Origin: Colletes latitarsis
Lineage: Eukaryota; Arthropoda; Insecta; Hymenoptera; Colletidae
Reading direction: 5' to 3'
DNA length: 64,000 nt
Assembly: GCF_051014445.1 (NCBI RefSeq)
Contig: NC_135134.1
Location: 30,941,672 to 31,005,671 of the forward strand
Shown piece after piece: positions 61,849-64,000 of the stretch. The position numbers were made by a program, and so were the translations under genes. Numbering within the stretch: position 1 is the first letter of the stretch; every line of letters begins with the position of its first letter. The notes under the pieces are model-generated. The model was given only the letters and a program-made list of their open reading frames with translations. It did no database searches and had not been told where the DNA came from.

Positions 61849-64000
61849 TGTTGGTTTGTTCCGGTTTGAATCACGCAGTAATGTGGGCCCACAAAGAAGC
61901 AGTCAATTAAACCTGATTTCGATCAATATTTTAGAGGATAACACCGGTTAGGTCTGGGTCAGGTCTGGGTTATGCCCGCATCTGGCTCATGATTATGCCT
62001 TCTTCGCATACTTGTTGGCCAGATCCTGGGTTTTTTTCGGGTTTGAATCACGTAGTAATGTGGTACCACACAGTAACAGTCAATTAAACCTGGATTCGGC
62101 CAGTATTTTAGAGGATAACACCGGTTAGGTCTGGGTTAGGTCTGGGATATGCCCGCATCTGGCTCATGATTTTGCCTTCTTCGCATACTTGTTGGCCAGA
62201 TCCTGGGTTTTTTTCGTGTTTGAATCACGTAGTAATGTGGTAACACACTGAAGCAGTCAATTAAACCTGGTTTCAATCAATATTTTAGAGGATAACACCG
62301 GTTAGGTCTGGGTTAGGTCTGGGTTATGCCCGCATCTGGCTCATGATTATGCCTTCTTCGCATACTTGTTGGCCAGATCCTGGGTTTCTTCTGGTTTGAA
62401 TCACGTAGTAATGTGGTACCACACAGTAACAGTCAATTAAACCTGGATTCGGTCAGTATTTTAGAGGATAACACCGGTTAGGTCTGGGTTAGGTCTGGGA
62501 TGTGCGCGCATCTGGCTTATACTTTCGCCTTTTTCGCATACTTGTTGGCCAGATCCTGGGTTTTTTTCGTGTTTGAATCACGAAGTAATGTGGTACCACA
62601 CTGAAGCAGTCAATTAAACCTGGTTTCGATCAATATTTTAGAGGATAACACCGGTTAGGTCTGGGTTAGGTCTGGGTTATGCCCGCATCTGGCTCATGAT
62701 TTTGCCTTCTTCGCATACTTGTTGGCCAGATCCTGGGTTTTTTTCGTGTTTGAATCACGTACTAATGTGGTAACACACTGAAGCAGTCAATTAAACCTGG
62801 TTTCGATCAATATTTTAGAGGATAACACCGGTTAGGTCTGGGTTAGGTCTGGGTTATGCCCGCATCTGGCTCATGATTATGCCTTCTTCGCATACTTGTT
62901 GGCCAGATCCTGGGTTTTTTTCGGGTTTGAATCACGTAGTAATGTGGTACCACACAGTAACAGTCAATTAAACCTGGATTCGGCCAGTATTTTAGAGGAT
63001 AACACCGGTTAGGTCTGGGTTAGGTCTGGGATATGCCCGCATCTGGCTCATGATTTTGCCTTCTTCGCATACTTGTTGGCCAGATCCTGGGTTTTTTTCG
63101 TGTTTGAATCACGTAGTAATGTGGTAACACACTGAAGCAGTCAATCAAACCTGGTTTCGATCAATATTTTAGAGGATAACACCGGTTAGGTCTGGGTTAG
63201 GTCTGGGTTATGCCCGCATCTGGCTCATGATTATGCCTTCTTCGCATACTTGTTGGCCAGATCCTGGGTTTCTTCTGGTTTGAATCACGTAGTAATGTGG
63301 TACCACACAGTAACAGTCAATTAAACCTGGATTCGGTCAGTATTTTAGAGGATAACACCGGTTAGGTCTGGGTTAGGTCTGGGATGTGCGCGCATCTGGC
63401 TTATACTTTCGCCTTTTTCGCATACTTGTTGGCCAGATCCTGGGTTTTTTTCGTGTTTGAATCACGTAGTAATGTGGTACCACACTGAAGCTGTCAATTA
63501 AACCTGGTTTCGATCAATATTTTAGAGGATAACACCGGTTAGGTCTGGGTTAGGTCTGGGTTATGCCCGCATCTGGCTCATGATTTTGCCTTCTTCGCAT
63601 ACTTGTTGGCCAGATCCTGGGTATTTTCCGTGTTTGAATCACGTAGTAATGTGGTGACACACTGAAGCAGTCAATTAAACCTGGTTTCGGTCAATATTTT
63701 AGAGGATAACACCGGTTAGGTCTGGGTTAGGTCTGGGTTATGCCCGCATCTGGCTCATGATTATGCCTTCTTCGCATACTTGTTGGCCAGATCCTGGGTT
63801 TCTTCTGGTTTGAATCACGTAGTAATGTGGTACCACACAGTAACAGTCAATTAAACCTGGATTCGGTCAGTATTTTAGAGGATAACACCGGTTAGGTCTG
63901 GGTTAGGTCTGGGATGTGCGCGCATCTGGCTTATACTTTCGCCTTTTTCGCATACTTGTTGGCCAGATCCTGGGTATTTTTCGTGTTTGAATCACGTAGT
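61849..64000 (+). repeat. 177-bp satellite array S5 (about 12 monomers, right-truncated)
   Basis: It begins with the same aberrant first monomer as S3 (CACGCAGTAATGTGGGCCC), 12 bp shorter, then canonical, GGGATGTGCGCGC and TTCTTCTGG types like the right part of S2. It runs off the window end still in satellite. Confidence 0.97.

Noticed and set aside
1..64000. CENP-B box in the satellite, suggesting centromere
   Set aside because: No sequence close to the CENP-B box was seen in the monomer; a centromeric role cannot be excluded but has no sequence support.

Overview
The window looks like eukaryotic, repeat-only nuclear DNA, most probably from a hymenopteran insect (bee, ant or other aculeate wasp). 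Three things suggest this. Every satellite monomer carries two tandem copies of TTAGGTCTGGG, an 11-bp extension of the insect telomere motif TTAGG; from memory, 11-bp telomere motifs of this kind have been reported in some Hymenoptera. Non-autonomous DNA transposons with CAGGGTGTTCGGCC ends are a type I associate with hymenopteran genomes. The A/T-rich transposon debris also fits an insect. I see no intact host gene, rRNA or tRNA. The species cannot be fixed from the sequence.

Layout: two components alternate. (1) A 177-bp satellite, always in the same orientation, fills 1-916, 9173-20676, 28894-41468, 49686-53586 and 61849-64000, about 31 kb and about 175 monomers. The three complete arrays hold exactly 65, 71 and 22 monomers once 176-bp variants are allowed for. 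(2) A nearly identical composite unit of about 8.2 kb occurs four times: U1 917-9172, U2 20677-28893, U3 41469-49685, U4 53587-61848. It always sits in the same place in a monomer, with a 9-bp repeat TGTTGGCCA / TGTTGGTCA at its edges.

Each unit is a graveyard of transposons in the same order: a fragment resembling the start of a Merlin-type catalytic domain; the intron-bearing C-terminal part of a Merlin (IS1595-like) transposase; on the minus strand, a broken Copia gag-protease region with primer-binding site and one LTR; a 1.38-kb element with CAGGG inverted ends and TA flanks; a broken pogo/Tigger-type transposase C-terminus with a lysine-rich tail; a GC-richer stretch; and a 0.68-kb element with the same ends. 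An inverted repeat with arms of about 155 bp brackets the Merlin C-terminal and Copia parts. All units share the main lesions, so the cluster died before it was multiplied.

Nothing here appears to encode a working protein. The interest is structural: a possibly subtelomeric satellite built around a telomere-like motif, co-amplified with a TE-derived spacer, whose four copies support all three possible pairings at different sites. That pattern indicates repeated unequal exchange or gene conversion (or, less attractively, assembly mixing).
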